NCBI RefSeq assembly: GCF_003095655.1 | Contig: NZ_CP029151.1 | Coordinates: forward strand, 1,983,001-2,047,000 | Origin: Dokdonia sp. Dokd-P16 | GTDB taxonomy: Bacteria > Bacteroidota > Bacteroidia > Flavobacteriales > Flavobacteriaceae | Direction of reading: 5' to 3' | DNA: 64,000 nt | In this document: positions 17,558-27,059 of the stretch, piece by piece | How the letters are laid out: the number at the start of each line of letters is the position of its first letter | Position numbering within the stretch: the first letter of the stretch is position 1 | Translations under genes and position numbers: made by a program | The notes under the pieces: model-generated | Seen by the model: the letters and a program-made list of their open reading frames with translations, nothing else | What the model was told of the DNA's origin: nothing | The model's database searches: none

Positions 17558-19147
17558 ATGGAATATAAATTCGGTGGTTCTGAAACCAACCAAAAGACTG
17601 TGCTAGGGCATCCTTCAGGTCTTTTTGTTCTCTTTTTTACAGAAATGTGGGAACGTTTTTCTTATTATGGAATGCGTGCATTACTTGTTTTATTTTTAGT
17701 ATCAGCTATTATTGATGGCGGCTGGGGCTGGGAGCGAGCAGAGGCACTACAGTTATATGCGTTTTATACAGGTCTAGTTTATGTGACTCCAATATTAGGA
17801 GGTTTAATAGCTGATAAGATTACAGGATATAGAAAAGCTGTAATCATAGGTGCCTTATTGATGACACTAGGTCACGCATCTATGGCTTTTGAGATTAGTT
17901 CAGATATTTTCTTTTATGCAGGTCTTATATTACTCATCATTGGTAACGGTATGTTTAAGCCGAATATTTCTTCGATGGTAGGGCAGTTATATAAGGATCA
18001 AGGTAAAGAAAAGGATGCGGGATATACCATATTTTACATGGGTATTAACTCCGGAGCTTTTTTAGGTATTTTACTTTGTGGTTATATAGGTGAGTCTGTT
18101 GGATGGCACTATGGTTTTGGACTTGCGGGAATTTTCATGCTTGTAGGAATGCTTCAGTTTTATTTTGCTCAAGGTATCTTTGGTAAAATAGGGTCAGCAC
18201 CAGCAAAAGCTGGCGAACTTGATGATGTCATAGAGGATGGTGTTGAAAATGCTGCAGATAGTATTGAAGATGTTATTGATGATGCCGAAAAGTCTAAAGT
18301 AACTCGTGATCGTTTAATTGTAATTAGTGTTCTTGCATTTTTTACTATTTTCTTTTGGTGGGCATTTGAGCAAGCAGGAGGGTCTATGACCATCTTTGCA
18401 GCAGATTATACAGATAGAGTTCTTGAAGGTAGTAGTGGTATGACTTTTAAAATAGTCAACACAATACTTACAGTAGTTCCTATGCTTATTATTACATGGG
18501 TATTAGCGATGTTATTTAAGCAAACGTATGGTAAATACGCACTTTCTAATATTATCTTAGGCTTAGGTTTTGTTATTATTTGGGGAATTGTAATCTGGAT
18601 GTTATCTCGTCAGTTTGCAGATGACGCTCCAGAAGTACCTGCTTCTTGGTTCGGAATATTAAACTCATTCTTTATCATTGCATTTGCTCCTTTATTTTCA
18701 AAAATATGGAAGAGCAAATACAACCCTAGCGGACCAGTGAAGTTTGCTATTGGACTTATTCTTTTAGGTCTTGGTTTTGGTATTCTTTCTTTTGGATCTA
18801 TGGGAATTCCATTAGGTGCAAAAACTGCTTCTGTAAGTATGGTATTTCTAGTACTTGCATATTTATTCCATACACTAGGAGAGTTATGTGTATCACCAGT
18901 TGGACTTTCATATGTAAGTAAACTTGCACCAGCAAAACTTGTTGGGCTTATGTTTGGTATCTGGTTTGTTGCAAACTTTATAGCAAACTTTGCAGCGGGT
19001 ATAACGGGTAGTTATATTGATCCAATAGTTGAGGAGCATGGAATGGCAATCTTCTTTTTGATATTTACCGTAATACCAGCAGCAGCAGGTGTTGTAATGT
19101 TATTACTAAATAAAACACTTATTAGAATGATGCATGGTATACGCTAA
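17558..19147 (+). CDS. Peptide MFS transporter (POT/PTR2 family)
   Basis: 529 residues with 12-14 membrane segments. The POT signature ExxER is present as EMWERFSYYGMRALLVLFL in the first helix, and GNGMFKPNISSMVGQLY is the second family motif (positions about 130-145). A strongly acidic loop (about residues 216-245, rich in Asp and Glu) separates the two halves. It takes up di- and tripeptides with protons. It follows the dipeptidyl peptidase by 40 bases and ends at a terminator, so the two form a peptide-use unit. Confidence 0.93.
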   Translation: MEYKFGGSETNQKTVLGHPSGLFVLFFTEMWERFSYYGMRALLVLFLVSAIIDGGWGWERAEALQLYAFYTGLVYVTPILGGLIADKITGYRKAVIIGALLMTLGHASMAFEISSDIFFYAGLILLIIGNGMFKPNISSMVGQLYKDQGKEKDAGYTIFYMGINSGAFLGILLCGYIGESVGWHYGFGLAGIFMLVGMLQFYFAQGIFGKIGSAPAKAGELDDVIEDGVENAADSIEDVIDDAEKSKVTRDRLIVISVLAFFTIFFWWAFEQAGGSMTIFAADYTDRVLEGSSGMTFKIVNTILTVVPMLIITWVLAMLFKQTYGKYALSNIILGLGFVIIWGIVIWMLSRQFADDAPEVPASWFGILNSFFIIAFAPLFSKIWKSKYNPSGPVKFAIGLILLGLGFGILSFGSMGIPLGAKTASVSMVFLVLAYLFHTLGELCVSPVGLSYVSKLAPAKLVGLMFGIWFVANFIANFAAGITGSYIDPIVEEHGMAIFFLIFTVIPAAAGVVMLLLNKTLIRMMHGIR

Positions 19148-19168
19148 GCACATATAATAGTATAATTT

Positions 19169-19201
19169 AAAAACGTTCCCTATTTTGTGGAACGTTTTTT
19201 G
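19169..19201 (+). terminator. Terminator of the POT transporter gene
   Basis: Stem AAAAACGTTCC/GGAACGTTTTT with a 9-base loop and a T run. Confidence 0.85.
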
Positions 19202-19251
19202 TCTGTAAGAATTTTAAACTAAAACAGACTATACCTAAAAGAAAGAATTCA

Positions 19252-19794
19252 ATGAGAAAAGTATTATACCTTCTTCTATTTATTGCGACGGGAACTATGA
19301 GTGCCCAGAAGATTAACTGGATGACCATGGATGAGGCGCTTGCTGCCCAACAAAAAGAGCCTAAAAAGATTTTTATGGACGTGTACACTGTCTGGTGTGG
19401 GCCTTGTAAAATGCTTGATAGAAATACCTTTGCAAATCCTGATGTAGCTGCTTTTATAAATGAAAATTATTATGCGGTAAAATTTAACGCCGAGGGTACA
19501 GAAGTGATTAATTACTTAGGTAATACATATACTAATCCTCGTTATGATCCTAAAAGAGCTAAAAGTCGTAACAGTCAGCATGAACTTGCGCAGGCTTTAA
19601 AGCTTCAGGGATACCCTAGTATGGTTTTCTTTGATGAAAAGGGTAATTACATCCAACCTATAGTTGGTTATCACTCTCCTAAGCGTCTAGAAATATATGT
19701 GAAGATGGTGGGTAATGATGATTATAAAGAGATTACTACTCAAGAGAAGTGGGCTACCTATCAAGAAGAGTTTGAGTACTCATGGCCTAATTAG
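19252..19794 (+). CDS. Periplasmic thioredoxin-like protein
   Basis: 180 residues with a signal peptide ending MSAQ (about residue 19). The thioredoxin active site is WCGPC (Cys49, Cys52) in DVYTVWCGPCKMLDRNTF, and the cis-proline loop is LQGYPSMVFF. The spacing and the segment ALAAQQKEPKKIFMDVY place it with thioredoxin_7/DUF255-like periplasmic thiol oxidoreductases of Bacteroidota. The substrate protein is unknown. It is a single gene between two terminators, and its own terminator lies inside the 3' end of the converging comEC gene. Confidence 0.85.
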   Translation: MRKVLYLLLFIATGTMSAQKINWMTMDEALAAQQKEPKKIFMDVYTVWCGPCKMLDRNTFANPDVAAFINENYYAVKFNAEGTEVINYLGNTYTNPRYDPKRAKSRNSQHELAQALKLQGYPSMVFFDEKGNYIQPIVGYHSPKRLEIYVKMVGNDDYKEITTQEKWATYQEEFEYSWPN

Positions 19795-19803
19795 AAAAAA
19801 AAT

Positions 19804-21828
19804 TCACTCAATTATATAAGCTCCCTTTTCATAAGTACTATGAAAAGGGATTTTTTTGTTCAAACAACTAGCTTTCCATCGAGTGATGTAGCTTTTGTAG
19901 TTTGATGCATCTGCAATGATTTGAGCTTCTGGAAACCTCTCTGTCAGTCTGTTTATGTTAATCTTAGGAGATTGCGTCAGTAATATATAATCTGGATTTG
20001 CATTTCCTAGTTGGTAAGCCCCAAGACTATCTATGACGAGTATTTCTTTTCGCTTAAAGCGAAAATAGTTCTGCATGCTTTCTACGGCTACTTCGTCTAT
20101 GCGTAAGCCATCCTTGTAGTTGCTAACTCTGCTATCTTGTATTATGGAATGCAATGAATCTGCACTAAATATTTGGAGGGTAGTATTGTTGAAAAAGCCT
20201 AACATACTAGATTTGCTCTTATTGAAAATAGTGAGATGCGTAGCAGGAGGATTGTTCCTTTCGTAAATAATAATAGATGTCAAAAGTGCCATTGATATAG
20301 ATGCCGCTACAAGCCTGAGGTTGTTGTATTTTTTGAGTAAAGAAATACTAAAAACAATGCAGAGATATAGGCCTATAAGTAATGCAAAACTTATCGTGAT
20401 GTGATTTGTGATAAAGGCCTCTTTACTAGCTACCCAAAAAATAAATCCATTCATTAGGTCTATGATAAATCCATAGGCAGCTACAATGTAATCAGGTAAT
20501 ATGCCTATTATAGCTAATAAAGCAACTAGAATGCCACCACCTAAAATGATTCCTAGAAATGGAATGATGATTACATTAGAGAGAAAAAATAATCCAGGAA
20601 ACTGGTGAAAGTAAAATAAACTTAAAGGTAGCACGCCTAACTGGGCAGCAACAGAAACCGTAGCAATACCCCAGAGAAGCCTGTCTATATAATACCGCGG
20701 AGTATAAAAAGTAGATAGCCATGGTTGAATCCATAAAATACCAATAACAGCAAGATAACTAAGCTGGAACCCTACTTGATAAATAAGAAGCGGATTATAG
20801 AGTAACAGTACTACTGCAGATACCATGACTGCATCTGTTGATTTTCTTTTTCCGCCTAGCTGTTGTCCTATTTCGAGAAAGCTAAACATAGTAGCGGCTC
20901 TCAATACTGAGGGAGATAATCCAGTAGTGAAAGCAAAGCCCCAAATCAGTATGATAATTATTATAGAGCGTAGCCATCGTAGCTTGTAGTCTGCTATTGG
21001 TTTGGTAATAAAGCGTAGCAATAATAGTATAATGCCTACATGCAGGCCGGAGACGGCAAGTATATGCATCATTCCAGCAGATGCATAATGAGTACTCATT
21101 TGCTTATCTATACCATTTTTCTGCCCAAGAACGAGTGCGTCTATAACTGCAAGTTGGTCGCTAGTAAATGAATGAGAATGAATTGCTTTTAGTACGCTTT
21201 CGCGAAAGCGTGATGACCATACCCTCAATCCGCTAGAGGCGAGTTGTGATATGAGGAGCTCGTTTTTATTAATTGACAGCTGCCCGTGTATTTGTTTTCT
21301 TTTTAAATAGCTTCCGTAATCAAATTGATATGGGTTTTTGGGTTTGGGGACAGGTAAGAGTAAAGATCTTGTGTAGTACCATGCTCCTACCCGAAGACGA
21401 TGCGATATGCTATCTCTGTTAATATTAAGAATTATTTTGCCAGAAGTAATTTCTTTGTTTATCGTCTTTAATGTAACAACATATTTGTCTTGATACATTG
21501 TGGATTTTAGTACTTCATCTATCGAGAATAAAAAGGTACTTGGGTTGCTAGTGTTTGTGTGGGTAAAATGCGTCTCGTTGTTTAGCGCGTTTGCTCTTTC
21601 TGAGGTCAAGTAGCCTAAGGTTGTAAATGCAATGGTAATGCCTACGGTAAACGCTATAGCGTTGAGAGGTCTTTTAAAAGCACGTCTGTGCAGTACAAAA
21701 AGAAATGATGCAGCGAGCAGGAGGATAATAGCTATCCAGAACAAGGAGACTTGGTAGACGTCATAACAAATTATCCCAGCAATGAGGGCGAGAAGTATTA
21801 CTAAAATGGGCGTGTTAATCCTCTTCAA
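19804..21828 (-). CDS. comEC: ComEC/Rec2 family DNA-uptake channel protein
   Basis: 674 residues. N-terminal membrane segments and a DUF4131-like OB-fold region come first (about 1-200), then the competence domain with the signature MMHILAVSGLHVGIILLLL (about 255-275) and about eight more membrane helices. The C-terminal part is short and without the metallo-beta-lactamase motif HxHxDH, so the nuclease domain of long ComEC proteins is missing; this is common in Bacteroidota. ComEC forms the inner-membrane channel for single-stranded DNA in natural transformation. The palindrome is read as SRFRES between the OB-like and channel regions. It is last in a cluster with the NlpC/P60 gene and lpxB. 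Confidence 0.88.
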   Translation of the reverse strand: MKRINTPILVILLALIAGIICYDVYQVSLFWIAIILLLAASFLFVLHRRAFKRPLNAIAFTVGITIAFTTLGYLTSERANALNNETHFTHTNTSNPSTFLFSIDEVLKSTMYQDKYVVTLKTINKEITSGKIILNINRDSISHRLRVGAWYYTRSLLLPVPKPKNPYQFDYGSYLKRKQIHGQLSINKNELLISQLASSGLRVWSSRFRESVLKAIHSHSFTSDQLAVIDALVLGQKNGIDKQMSTHYASAGMMHILAVSGLHVGIILLLLRFITKPIADYKLRWLRSIIIIILIWGFAFTTGLSPSVLRAATMFSFLEIGQQLGGKRKSTDAVMVSAVVLLLYNPLLIYQVGFQLSYLAVIGILWIQPWLSTFYTPRYYIDRLLWGIATVSVAAQLGVLPLSLFYFHQFPGLFFLSNVIIIPFLGIILGGGILVALLAIIGILPDYIVAAYGFIIDLMNGFIFWVASKEAFITNHITISFALLIGLYLCIVFSISLLKKYNNLRLVAASISMALLTSIIIYERNNPPATHLTIFNKSKSSMLGFFNNTTLQIFSADSLHSIIQDSRVSNYKDGLRIDEVAVESMQNYFRFKRKEILVIDSLGAYQLGNANPDYILLTQSPKININRLTERFPEAQIIADASNYKSYITRWKASCLNKKIPFHSTYEKGAYIIE
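19822..19857 (+). terminator. Terminator of the thioredoxin-like gene, inside comEC
   Basis: Stem TCCCTTTTCA/TGAAAAGGGA, then seven T on the plus strand. It lies within the last codons of comEC, where the minus strand reads PFHSTYEKGAY. Confidence 0.8.
21195..21210. repeat. Iterated palindrome copy 7 (in comEC)
   Basis: Perfect 16-mer read as RFRES; the left flank TTTTAGTA matches the copy at 36874. Confidence 0.9.
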
Positions 21829-21886
21829 TATATTACTAATTAACCTTTAAAAAGGTGTAACTGTCAGTAATATAGCAAATTATAAT

Positions 21887-22396
21887 TTACAAGACGCGTC
21901 TGGCCATGATATATGCGTCATTCCAGTAACGCTCATTGAGGTTAGAAGTAAGAACGCCTTTTGAGGTTGTGGCGTGTATAAAGTAAATGTCATCGCCCGT
22001 AACTTTAGTGACGAGTCCCACATGATTTATGCGTTTGCTGCTTTTGTTCGTTCTAAAAAATAACAAATCACCCTTAAAAATGTCTTTGTCTTTTATAGGT
22101 TGACCTCTTTCTGCCATCTGTCTGGAGATACGAGGTAGAACTATGTTTTCTTTCTGAAAAGCAATATAAATTAATCCAGAGCAGTCCATTCCTTTGCTTG
22201 TAGTCCCGCCAAATTTATATCGAGTACCTGCAAATGATTGTGCTTGGTTAATAATGCGGTCCGTCTTTGATGCGCTTATATTTTTAACCCTAGCAGTAGT
22301 TCGAGTTCTTGTTTTTGTTCTAGATGTTGTTGTTTTTGAACTTCCGCAAGAGGTGAGTAAGAAGAGTAAAGAAAGCACTATGAATAATTGTTTCAT
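21887..22396 (-). CDS. C40 (NlpC/P60) peptidoglycan endopeptidase lipoprotein
   Basis: 169 residues. The lipobox is LLTSC (Cys17), followed by a Thr/Arg/Lys-rich linker (20-36). The NlpC/P60 domain has the catalytic cysteine in MDCSG (Cys72), the histidine in INHVGLV (His125) and the third residue His141 in YFIHATT. Such enzymes cut gamma-D-Glu-diaminopimelate links in cell-wall peptides. It is normal-sized for a single-domain form. It stands between lpxB (23 bases upstream) and comEC, on the same strand. Confidence 0.9.
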   Translation of the reverse strand: MKQLFIVLSLLFLLTSCGSSKTTTSRTKTRTRTTARVKNISASKTDRIINQAQSFAGTRYKFGGTTSKGMDCSGLIYIAFQKENIVLPRISRQMAERGQPIKDKDIFKGDLLFFRTNKSSKRINHVGLVTKVTGDDIYFIHATTSKGVLTSNLNERYWNDAYIMARRVL

Positions 22397-22419
22397 AAAG
22401 TAGATGGGCTCGTAGGTTG

Positions 22420-23544
22420 TTAATTGCTTAGCTGTGCTTTGGTAGTAGCTACAATGAGAGATGCGGTTTTACTGCTCGCCCCTGCACCGCCTAATTTTTT
22501 CTCTAGTGCAAAGTAATCTTCAAATAGGATTGCACGATAATCATCATTAGTAATCTTATCGAGCTCCTTTTTTAATTGTGCAGTATTGAGATCTCCTTGA
22601 ATTAATTCTTTTACCACCTCACGGTCCATAATTAGGTTTACTAGGGAGATATATTTGGTTTTGATAATACGTTTTGCAATACTGTATGAGACGGCATTTG
22701 CTTTGTAACAAACTACCTGTGGTACTTTAAAAATTGCTGCTTCCAGCGTTGCAGTGCCAGAGGTGATTAGCGCAGCATTTGCAAAACTTAAGATGTCGTA
22801 GGTTTTATTCATCACCAGTTTTACTGGATAATCCTTTAGGAAAGGTTGGTAAAAAGACACTTCTTGACTTGGCGCTCCAGCGATTACAAACTGATAGTCT
22901 GGATAATCATTTACTACGCTTAACATCACATCTAGCATAGCGCTTATTTCTTGCTTTCTACTTCCTGGGAGTAGGGCAATCATAGGTCGTTCATCAAGCT
23001 TGTGTTCTTTTGCAAAAGCAACTGGATCTGCTTGCTTACGACCTGCAACGGCATCTAGAAGTGGGTGACCTACAAAATGTACTTTGTAATCATGCTTGTC
23101 ATAAAAGTCCTTTACAAAAGGTAATATCACATACATGTGATCTACATATGATTTAATCTTTTTGACACGACTCGCACGTGATGCCCATACCTGCGGACTG
23201 ATATAATAGTGCGTCGTTACGCCTAATGGTTTTGCCCACTCTGCAATGCGTAAGTTAAAACCTGAATTATCTATAAGAATAAGCGCATCTGGTTCAAAAC
23301 GGGCAATATCTCTCTTACAATCTTTAATAAGACCTGTGATCTTACGCAAGTTTGTGACAACCTCCATAAAGCCCATAAAAGCACGCTCTTTATAATGTGT
23401 CACAAGAGTGCCACCTACTTCCTGCATAAGATCACCACCCCAAAAGCGTATATCTGCCTCTGGATCTTCTTTATACAATGATTTCATAAGGTTTGCACCA
23501 TGTAAATCACCACTGGCCTCGCCTGCAAGAATGTAATATTTCAT
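22420..23544 (-). CDS. lpxB: Lipid-A-disaccharide synthase
   Basis: 374 residues, a family-typical length. N-terminal YYILAGEASGDLHGANLM and the glycosyltransferase motifs HYYISPQVWASR, IALLPGSRKQEI and LITSGTATLEAA are all diagnostic of LpxB (GT19). It joins UDP-2,3-diacylglucosamine and lipid X into the lipid A disaccharide at the inner membrane. Its start overlaps the small membrane gene upstream by 4 bases; surE lies before that. Together with lptC in the plus-strand operon this shows a lipopolysaccharide-bearing envelope. Confidence 0.96.
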   Translation of the reverse strand: MKYYILAGEASGDLHGANLMKSLYKEDPEADIRFWGGDLMQEVGGTLVTHYKERAFMGFMEVVTNLRKITGLIKDCKRDIARFEPDALILIDNSGFNLRIAEWAKPLGVTTHYYISPQVWASRASRVKKIKSYVDHMYVILPFVKDFYDKHDYKVHFVGHPLLDAVAGRKQADPVAFAKEHKLDERPMIALLPGSRKQEISAMLDVMLSVVNDYPDYQFVIAGAPSQEVSFYQPFLKDYPVKLVMNKTYDILSFANAALITSGTATLEAAIFKVPQVVCYKANAVSYSIAKRIIKTKYISLVNLIMDREVVKELIQGDLNTAQLKKELDKITNDDYRAILFEDYFALEKKLGGAGASSKTASLIVATTKAQLSN

Positions 23545-23831
23545 TGGGTAAACATTAATATCATAGTTACAAATGCAATAGTAATCGTAGCAAGAAGAAC
23601 GCCTCTCGCTCTCGCATCTTGTCCTTGTCTAAGCATTAAAAAGAATGCGAGCAGATTAAGAACGGCACCTATTGCCATAATTTTGCCCAGACGACCTTCG
23701 GAAACTGCTGTTTCAAGAACATTTGTGATAGTTCGGTTTTGAGTGCTGCCTATGTATAGAGAAAAAAGTAGTACACCTATTGCGTTTGCAATGAGTCCTA
23801 CTATGATTCCTATAATGATGTCTTTTTTCAT
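23541..23831 (-). CDS. Small membrane protein of unknown function (96 aa)
   Basis: 96 residues with three hydrophobic segments (about 6-28, 48-66 and 76-93) joined by a loop with GSTQNRTITNVLETAVSEGRLG. No family is recognised. It overlaps the lpxB start by 4 bases, so it is probably translated with it. Similar small proteins lie between surE and lpxB in other flavobacteria as far as I recall; a role in lipid A synthesis is only a guess from this position. Confidence 0.7.
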   Translation of the reverse strand: MKKDIIIGIIVGLIANAIGVLLFSLYIGSTQNRTITNVLETAVSEGRLGKIMAIGAVLNLLAFFLMLRQGQDARARGVLLATITIAFVTMILMFTQ

Positions 23832-23891
23832 ATGCTATGTTTCGGCTTTCGCCAAAATTTGAAATCTCTACAAATATGCTTATTGTTTTAA

Positions 23892-23907
23892 AATTTTCGC
23901 GAAAGCG
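23892..23907. repeat. Iterated palindrome copy 8 (intergenic, half-degenerate)
   Basis: Core TTTCGCGAAA at 23895-23904 with GCG kept on the right only. Between surE and the small membrane gene. A second, more worn form (GGCTTTCGCCAAA) lies at 23844-23856. Confidence 0.75.
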
Positions 23908-23978
23908 GAATTATTCACATTAAGCTATAGAAAGATATTGATGTGTGTCAAAGTTACGATTGCTTTGTAAACTTTAGA

Positions 23979-24752
23979 CTAGTCTTCCCACTCATTTAAT
24001 TCTTGTAAAAAATGGTGAGCCGTGAGGTCAAATTGTACAGGGACAACAGACACGTATCCTTGAGACAGCGCCCACTCATCTGTGTCTTCTCCTTTATCTT
24101 GATTTACAAACTCGCCAGTGAGCCAGTAGTAATCTCTGCCCATAGGGTTAGTGCGCTTGTCAAAATCTTCTACCCATTGTGCTTTTGCTTGACGGCATAC
24201 TTTAGTACCTTTAATTTCAGCTGCTGGTAGTTTTGGAATATTTACATTTAAAACAATTCCCTTAGGAAGTCCGTTTTTTAATACTTGGCGAGTAATGCGC
24301 TCCACATATTTTTTTGCTGGTTCAAAATCGGCATCGTGACTGTAATCTAGTAGTGAGAAACCTATTGCTGGGATTCCTTCTACACCAGCTTCTACAGCTG
24401 CGCTCATCGTACCACTGTAAATTACATTGATACTAGAGTTGCTGCCGTGATTTATTCCACTCACACAGATGTCTGGTCTGCGAGGTACAATCTGCTGGTT
24501 TGCAAGTTTCACACAATCTGCTGGAGTTCCAGAGCATGTATATTCTTTATGTGTCGCCGCAGGATCGAGTTTTACAGGGTCACAGTACAGTGTGTCGTTT
24601 ATGGTAATGGCGTGTCCCATACCACTCTGCGGGCTATCTGGTGCAACAACAATGACATCACCTATCGTGAGCATTACATCGATAAGGTTGCGTATTCCGG
24701 GAGCGGTAATACCGTCATCGTTGGTAACAAGTATTAATGGTTTATTGTTCAT
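23979..24752 (-). CDS. surE: 5'/3'-nucleotidase SurE
   Basis: 257 residues. The N-terminal ILVTNDDGITAPGI carries the metal-binding aspartates (Asp12, Asp13); the further ligands are the serine in SPQSGMGHA and the asparagine in SGINHGSN. It removes phosphate from nucleoside 5'- and 3'-monophosphates and short polyphosphates in the cytosol, and is linked to stationary-phase survival. The length is normal. It is first in the minus-strand cluster leading to lpxB, with a 147-base gap that holds iterated-palindrome remnants. It diverges from prc. Confidence 0.95.
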   Translation of the reverse strand: MNNKPLILVTNDDGITAPGIRNLIDVMLTIGDVIVVAPDSPQSGMGHAITINDTLYCDPVKLDPAATHKEYTCSGTPADCVKLANQQIVPRRPDICVSGINHGSNSSINVIYSGTMSAAVEAGVEGIPAIGFSLLDYSHDADFEPAKKYVERITRQVLKNGLPKGIVLNVNIPKLPAAEIKGTKVCRQAKAQWVEDFDKRTNPMGRDYYWLTGEFVNQDKGEDTDEWALSQGYVSVVPVQFDLTAHHFLQELNEWED

Positions 24753-24899
24753 AAGAGGAGTTGTAAACTAAGCACGAAAATACGTAAATTGTACTTCAAT
24801 TCGAGCGACAGTCGGGTTTAACAAAAGATTACGAAGGTTAATCTTATCGTGGCACAATTTTTAATGTACATTGCTAGTTACATGCAAATAAAAGATTTT

Positions 24900-27056
24900 A
24901 TGAAAAGGAATTTAAAATTAATCGCAGTAGTACTCCTCTTCTCGGTAGCGAGTTGCAGTTTTACTACAAAGTCATTTGATGATCCAGATAAGGATAAGAC
25001 ATTACTTGATCTTATTTCTTACTTACTTGAGAGAGGTCATTATGATGCAAAAGATATTAATGACGAATTCTCTGCAGCGGTGTTTGATGATTACATAGAT
25101 GCATTAGATCCATATCGCCGTTTCTTTTACAAGAAAGATATTGAGGAATTTGAGAAATATAAGGATCAGATAGATGATGCTATTAGAGATAAGGATTTGA
25201 CATTCTTTGATCTTACTTACACACGTCTTATGGAGCGTACGAAGGAAGCAAACGAGATTCAAGCAGACTTGCTAGAAAAGCCATTTGACTTTACAGAGGA
25301 TGAAATCTTAGATACAGATTATGAAAAGCAACCATTTGCAAAAAATAAGAAAGAGCTTAAAAATCGCTGGAGACAGCAATTAAAACTCAATGCATTGAGT
25401 TCTTATTTTGATAAAAAGGAGGAGCAAGAAAAAACACCAGAAGAAGGCGAAGAGGTTGTAAATACAGATGAACCTAAGGAAATTCTTAGTGACAAGCAGC
25501 TCGAAGAGAAAGCTAGAAATGAAGTAAAGGATAATACAAAGGAGTTTTTTGAATTTACAGATGAACTCGAGCGTCAAGATTACTTTGCTATTTTCTTGAA
25601 TGCGGTAGTGGAGGAATTTGATCCTCACACATATTACTTTGCTCCAGTAGCAAAAGATCGTTTTGATACTCAGATGAGTGGCCAGTTCCAAGGAATAGGT
25701 GCGAGACTTCAAAAGAAAAACGGAGAGATTAAAATTACAGATGTTATTTCTGGAGGTCCAGCATGGAGAGGTGATGAGCTGCGTGAAGGAGATGTTATCA
25801 TGAGAGTGCGTCAAGAAGACGAGAAAGATGCCATTAGCATTGTTGGGATGCGTTTACAAGATGCCATAGAATACATCAAAGGCCCTAAAGGAACTAAGGT
25901 GATTCTTACCGTAAAAACGAAGCTAGACGGAAGTACTCAAAATATTACTATAGAAAGAGACATTGTTGAGCTCGAAGAAACTTATGCCAAATCTGCCGAG
26001 GTTGAAAAAGATGGTAAAAAATATGGAATTGTAAATCTTCCTAAGTTTTACTTTACGATGGATGATTATAAAGAGAAGAACGCTGCAAGTGATGTAAAGA
26101 AAGAAATAGAGCGTCTTAAAGAAGAAGGAATGGAAGGTCTAGTTATTGATCTTAGAAATAATGGAGGAGGATCTTTAAAAACAGTAGTAGACATTGCTGG
26201 ATTATTCATTAAAAATGGTCCTATTGTGCAAGTAGCATCTAGCGGTGATGAGCCGGAAGTTCTTGAAGATGCAGATCCTTCTATCTTATGGGATGGGCCA
26301 CTTGTGATTCTTGTAAATGAAATATCTGCTTCGGCAAGTGAGATTCTCGCAGCAGCAATGCAAGATTATAAACGTGCCATCATCATAGGTGGTAAACAAA
26401 CATACGGTAAGGGAACTGTGCAGAACGTTGCAGACCTTAATCAGTACTTACGTAAAAACCCTTATGGTGATCTTGGAGCGCTTAAGTTAACTACGCAGAA
26501 ATTCTACCGTGTAAATGGTGGATCTACTCAGCTAGAAGGGGTGAAGAGTGATGTAGTGGTTCCGGATCGTTTTAAGTATATCGACATAGGAGAACGCGAT
26601 CAAGAAAATCCGCTTCCTTGGGATAAAATTAAAGCTGCAAGTTATGATGTTTGGGATGGTTATGTAGATTTTGATGAAACTATCGAAAATAGTGTGCAAC
26701 GTATGTCTAAGAGCGAGCATTTACAACTAGTTGATGATTATGCTAAGTGGATTAAAGATCGTAGAGATGATCAACAATGGTCACTTAATTATGAAAAGTA
26801 TAAAGAGCGTATCGCGCAAAGTGAGGAGTTTGCAAAGAAATTTGATGCGATAGATGATTATGATACGAAGTTGTCATACAAGTCACTCCCTTATGAGCAG
26901 AAACTTTTTGAAAGTGATACTATTTTAAAGGAAAAGCGTGATCGCTGGCACAAGAGTCTTACAAAAGATGCTTACGTAGAAGAGGCGTTAAATGTGCTTA
27001 AGGATCTTAAAATAAATAACATAAGAAAAGATAAACTTGCTGCGATAAAAGATTAA
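24900..27056 (+). CDS. prc: Carboxy-terminal processing peptidase (Prc/Tsp family, S41)
   Basis: 718 residues from the ATG at 24900. A longer frame starts at GTG 24849, but the MKRNLKLIAVVLLFSVASCS signal with lipobox Cys19 fits the later start. Order: N-terminal helical domain, a PDZ domain (about 245-330, GIGARLQKKNGEIKI and GGPAWRGDELREGD), the S41 protease core with catalytic serine in ISASASEILAAAMQ and lysine in KQTYGKGTVQ, and a C-terminal DUF3340-like helical region. It degrades or trims periplasmic proteins from the C-terminus. The size matches the Tsp group, not the shorter CtpA group. The stop codon is 3 bases from the next gene. Confidence 0.93.
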   Translation: MKRNLKLIAVVLLFSVASCSFTTKSFDDPDKDKTLLDLISYLLERGHYDAKDINDEFSAAVFDDYIDALDPYRRFFYKKDIEEFEKYKDQIDDAIRDKDLTFFDLTYTRLMERTKEANEIQADLLEKPFDFTEDEILDTDYEKQPFAKNKKELKNRWRQQLKLNALSSYFDKKEEQEKTPEEGEEVVNTDEPKEILSDKQLEEKARNEVKDNTKEFFEFTDELERQDYFAIFLNAVVEEFDPHTYYFAPVAKDRFDTQMSGQFQGIGARLQKKNGEIKITDVISGGPAWRGDELREGDVIMRVRQEDEKDAISIVGMRLQDAIEYIKGPKGTKVILTVKTKLDGSTQNITIERDIVELEETYAKSAEVEKDGKKYGIVNLPKFYFTMDDYKEKNAASDVKKEIERLKEEGMEGLVIDLRNNGGGSLKTVVDIAGLFIKNGPIVQVASSGDEPEVLEDADPSILWDGPLVILVNEISASASEILAAAMQDYKRAIIIGGKQTYGKGTVQNVADLNQYLRKNPYGDLGALKLTTQKFYRVNGGSTQLEGVKSDVVVPDRFKYIDIGERDQENPLPWDKIKAASYDVWDGYVDFDETIENSVQRMSKSEHLQLVDDYAKWIKDRRDDQQWSLNYEKYKERIAQSEEFAKKFDAIDDYDTKLSYKSLPYEQKLFESDTILKEKRDRWHKSLTKDAYVEEALNVLKDLKINNIRKDKLAAIKD

Positions 27057-27059
27057 TTC

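Noticed and set aside
19804-21828. comEC as a truncated pseudogene because the nuclease domain is absent
   Set aside because: Shorter ComEC proteins without that domain are common in this phylum and the channel motif is intact.
24447-24771. Two plus-strand frames of 96 and 100 codons
   Set aside because: They are antisense to surE, which has all its family motifs.
25380-25814. Minus-strand frame of 144 codons
   Set aside because: Antisense to the prc protease core; Cys/Phe/Ile-rich composition typical of a shadow frame.
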